36,360 nt of DNA from Bacteroidia bacterium (GTDB lineage Bacteria; Bacteroidota; Bacteroidia; AKYH767-A; OLB10). The translations under genes were made by a program, and so were the position numbers. Below the pieces are notes generated by a model that was not told the DNA's origin, did no database searches, and saw nothing but the letters and a program-made list of their open reading frames with translations. Positions 34,042 to 36,360 of this stretch are shown piece after piece; within the stretch, counting starts at the first letter, position 1, and every line of letters begins with the position of its first letter. The stretch spans positions 1 through 36,360 of the forward strand of contig JAEUTI010000020.1 of the NCBI GenBank assembly GCA_016788065.1. Reading direction: 5' to 3'.

Positions 34042-35787
34042 ATGAAACAACTCCTTTCTATTCGAAATCTGGTAACCGAATTTTCAAGCGATGGCAAAAC
34101 CACCCGTGCGGTGAATGCCATTAACCTTCAATTGAATAAAGGGGAAACAGTTGGCATTGTGGGAGAATCGGGATCCGGCAAATCGGTTACTTCTTTATCG
34201 GTAATGCGGCTAATTTCCGCTCCTGCAGGAAAAATTTCAAGTGGTGAAATCATTTACCACAATCGTGAAGGTGCTGACATTGACCTGGTTAAGCTTTCCG
34301 AAAAGGAAATGATGCACTACCGGGGAAATGAAATAGCCATGATTTTTCAGGAACCCATGACCTCTTTAAACCCTGTCTTTACATGTGGTTATCAGGTGAT
34401 GGAAGCGCTGCAATTGCATAAGAAACTCGACAAAAAAGCTGCCCGGGAACGTACTATTGAACTCTTTAAAAAGGTCAAACTTCCACGCCCGGAAGCCATC
34501 TTTGATTCGTATCCGCACCAGGTTTCCGGCGGACAAAAGCAAAGGGTCATGATCGCAATGGCTATGTCGTGCGAACCTTCGGTACTTATTGCCGATGAAC
34601 CCACTACTGCACTCGATGTTACTGTTCAGGCAACCATTCTCGATTTAATGCGGCAGTTGCAGCAGGAAAATGAAATGGGAATTTTGTTCATCACCCACGA
34701 CCTTGGGGTAATTGCAGAGTTGGCACAACGAGTGGTTGTCATGTACAAAGGAAATATTGTGGAAGAAGGTCCCGTTGCCGAGATCTTCAAAAACCCAAAA
34801 CATCCTTATACCAAAGGACTGCTGGCCTGTCGCCCCCCATTGACGCACAAACTGAAAAAATTACCGACTGTCGCCGATTTCATGAGACAGGAAAACGGAA
34901 ATTTAATTGAGACCGGAGAAAGCCTGGAAGCAGTTACAATTAAATTTAAAGTTACCGAAGAAGAACTGGCTGCCAGAAAAACAGCATTGTATAAAAAAGA
35001 ACCCATTCTTAAGGTCGAAAATTTAGCTACCTGGTTCCCAATAAAAAAAGGTGTATTCAGTCGTACACGTGATTATGTTAAAGCTGTGGATAATGTTTCT
35101 TTTGATGTTTTCCCGGGCGAAACAGTGGGCCTCGTTGGAGAATCGGGATGCGGAAAAACCACACTGGGACGCACTATACTACGATTGATAGAACCCACCT
35201 CGGGTAAAGTCTGGTTCAATGGCAGTGAATTAACAGGCTTAGGTGCATCGGAAATGCGTGCAAAACGCCGCGACATACAAATCATTTTTCAGGATCCTTA
35301 CTCCTCGCTTAATCCCCGGATGGAAGTTGGTGCTGCCATAATGGAACCTATGAATGTTCATGGCATTCTTGCCAATGAAAAAGAGCGTAAAGAAAGAGTA
35401 ATTGAACTGCTGAAAAGAGTTAATCTTACTCCTGAACATTTCAATCGCTATCCACATGAATTTTCAGGTGGTCAACGCCAACGAATCTGTATTGCCCGTG
35501 CAATTGCCTTGCAACCCAAATTTATAATTTGTGATGAATCCGTTTCTGCTCTCGATGTATCGGTGCAGGCACAAGTTTTAAATCTGCTAAACGAACTCCG
35601 CGACGATTTCGGATTCACTTATATTTTCATTTCACACGATTTATCGGTAGTGAAGTTTATGAGTGACCGGATGATTGTAATGAATAAAGGGAAGATTGAA
35701 GAAATGGGAGATCCGGAGTTGATTTATAAAAATCCGCAATCGGAATATACGAGGAAGTTGATTGCGGCCATTCCAAAAGGAATGTGA
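34042..35787 (+). CDS. Peptide ABC transporter ATPase, two-domain DppD-DppF fusion type
   Basis: The frame is open from 33934 through a TTG, but the ATG at 34042 gives MKQLLSIRNLVTEF, the normal start, and a 581-residue protein. It has two complete ABC domains. The first has Walker A GESGSGKS, signature SGGQKQR and Walker B VLIADEPTTALD, followed by the oligopeptide-family tail HPYTKGLLACRPPL. The second has Walker A GESGCGKT, signature SGGQRQR and Walker B FIICDESVSALD. This arrangement fuses the two ATPases (DppD/OppD and DppF/OppF types) of di- or oligopeptide importers, also seen in GsiA. No permease or binding-protein gene is adjacent, so partners must be elsewhere. Both ATP sites look intact. 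Confidence 0.93.
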   Translation: MKQLLSIRNLVTEFSSDGKTTRAVNAINLQLNKGETVGIVGESGSGKSVTSLSVMRLISAPAGKISSGEIIYHNREGADIDLVKLSEKEMMHYRGNEIAMIFQEPMTSLNPVFTCGYQVMEALQLHKKLDKKAARERTIELFKKVKLPRPEAIFDSYPHQVSGGQKQRVMIAMAMSCEPSVLIADEPTTALDVTVQATILDLMRQLQQENEMGILFITHDLGVIAELAQRVVVMYKGNIVEEGPVAEIFKNPKHPYTKGLLACRPPLTHKLKKLPTVADFMRQENGNLIETGESLEAVTIKFKVTEEELAARKTALYKKEPILKVENLATWFPIKKGVFSRTRDYVKAVDNVSFDVFPGETVGLVGESGCGKTTLGRTILRLIEPTSGKVWFNGSELTGLGASEMRAKRRDIQIIFQDPYSSLNPRMEVGAAIMEPMNVHGILANEKERKERVIELLKRVNLTPEHFNRYPHEFSGGQRQRICIARAIALQPKFIICDESVSALDVSVQAQVLNLLNELRDDFGFTYIFISHDLSVVKFMSDRMIVMNKGKIEEMGDPELIYKNPQSEYTRKLIAAIPKGM

Positions 35788-35789
35788 TA

Positions 35790-36091
35790 CAATGATAGAT
35801 GATAAATGATAGATGATAAATGATAGATGGGGTGCTGCTAAAAAGATATGCAGAGGACGGGTGGATTAAGGATTAAGGATTAAGGATTAAGGATTAAGGA
35901 TTTTCTGGGCAGAATGAAAATTCGTTAATATGATAAATTATAGATGATAAATGATAGATGGGGGCCTGCTAAAAAGATATGCAGAGGACGGGTGGATTGA
36001 GAATTAAGGATTAAGAATTAAGGATTAAGGATTTTCTGCGCAGAATGAAAATCCGTTAATATGATAAATTATAGATGATAAATGATAGATG
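35790..36091. repeat. 131-bp tandem duplication with embedded heptamer repeats
   Basis: Copy 1 is 35810-35940, copy 2 is 35941-36071, and a 20-bp partial third copy is 36072-36091. The full copies differ at about seven positions without any indel. Each starts with alternating GATAGAT and GATAAAT heptamers and contains about six units of GGATTAA, perfect in copy 1 and degenerate in copy 2. Extra GATARAT heptamers at 35794-35809 begin just after the ABC gene stop. No ORF is present. Confidence 0.92.
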
Positions 36092-36182
36092 CTTTTTAAA
36101 TACACAATTGAAAATCACGTTTATTCATATATAAAAAATATATAATAGAAGTAAAAATATATACATAGATTACATCCAACAG
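36092..36182. other. AT-rich spacer before the probable IS
   Basis: Very AT-rich sequence lies between the tandem repeats and the probable insertion-sequence end. No gene, promoter or structure could be supported. Confidence 0.4.
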
Positions 36183-36360
36183 TGACAGCGGTTTGCCGCT
36201 AAATGACCCAATGACAGCGGTGCTTGTTGCGCAACTAAGGTACGAATGTTAATTAATATTAGCAACTTTTTTAAAAGAGGGGCATTTGGTAGTTTAACTT
36301 TGGTTTATGCAAGGCAAAAAGAACTATTCCGAAAAATTATTTACCTCGTTTCAGCTATCT
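36183..36360 (+). mobile_element. Probable left part of an insertion sequence (IS1182-like)
   Basis: Sequence character changes here. TGACAGCGGT occurs twice (36183-36192 and 36212-36221), with a small AGCGG/CCGCT hairpin and the palindrome GTTGCGCAAC (36226-36235). The transposase-like start follows at 36307. The exact IS end and any target duplication cannot be seen, because the element runs off the window. Confidence 0.4.
36307..36360 (+). CDS. Transposase, first 18 residues (runs off window)
   Basis: The last 54 bases read M-Q-G-K-K-N-Y-S-E-K-L-F-T-S-F-Q-L-S without a stop. This resembles the N-terminus of IS1182-family transposases of Bacteroidota, which often start with MQGKK followed by a KLF motif (from memory). 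Only 18 residues are available, so the family is tentative. The right side of the element lies beyond the window. Confidence 0.6.
   Translation, partial: MQGKKNYSEKLFTSFQLS

Overview
The window is chromosomal DNA of a Bacteroidota bacterium. Evidence: a type IX secretion (T9SS) C-terminal sorting domain, a CrtZ/CrtY-CD carotenoid pair, multi-copy DUF349 and DUF354 proteins, the gene order rplM-rpsI-rpsB-tsf, sparse Shine-Dalgarno use, and promoters of the TTG / about 20 nt / TAnnTTTG type. No tRNA, rRNA, prophage or CRISPR locus was seen. The genus cannot be fixed from sequence alone.

Layout. (1) 1-1320, minus strand: a TetR-family repressor and the start of a TolC-like protein, with a perfect dyad inside the tetR promoter and a degenerate copy before tolC. 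(2) 1479-3482: an orphan PAS-GAF-PAS histidine kinase. (3) 3593-4717: crtZ and crtY, translationally coupled. (4) 4797-10285: a complete RND tripartite efflux operon (adaptor, pump, outer-membrane channel). (5) 10330-11519: an SDR-fold protein lacking its catalytic tyrosine, paired with an SRPBCC protein. (6) 11516-13003: a lipoprotein and a small membrane protein. (7) 13173-17193: a surface-polysaccharide group (GT4 glycosyltransferase, DUF354 protein, Wzi-like outer-membrane protein). (8) aspS. (9) 19259-23498: a small secreted protein and a large T9SS-exported protein. (10) 23499-24303: an intergenic repeat array. (11) 24304-33727, minus strand: porin, DUF349 protein, frr and pyrH, lysA, then tsf, rpsB, rpsI and rplM. 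(12) 34042-35787: a double-ATPase peptide ABC protein. (13) 35788-36360: tandem repeats, then the first codons of a probable IS transposase.

The genes are mostly ordinary housekeeping and envelope functions. The most unusual element is the array at 23604-24306. It holds ten copies of a 26-bp imperfect palindrome inside a 46-bp core, joined by whole numbers of a degenerate 7-bp repeat, so copy spacing is 46+7n. Heptamer repeats of two other sequences (GATARAT and GGATTAA) occur near the right edge within a 131-bp tandem duplication. This suggests a general tendency of the genome to expand 7-bp units next to gene 3' ends.
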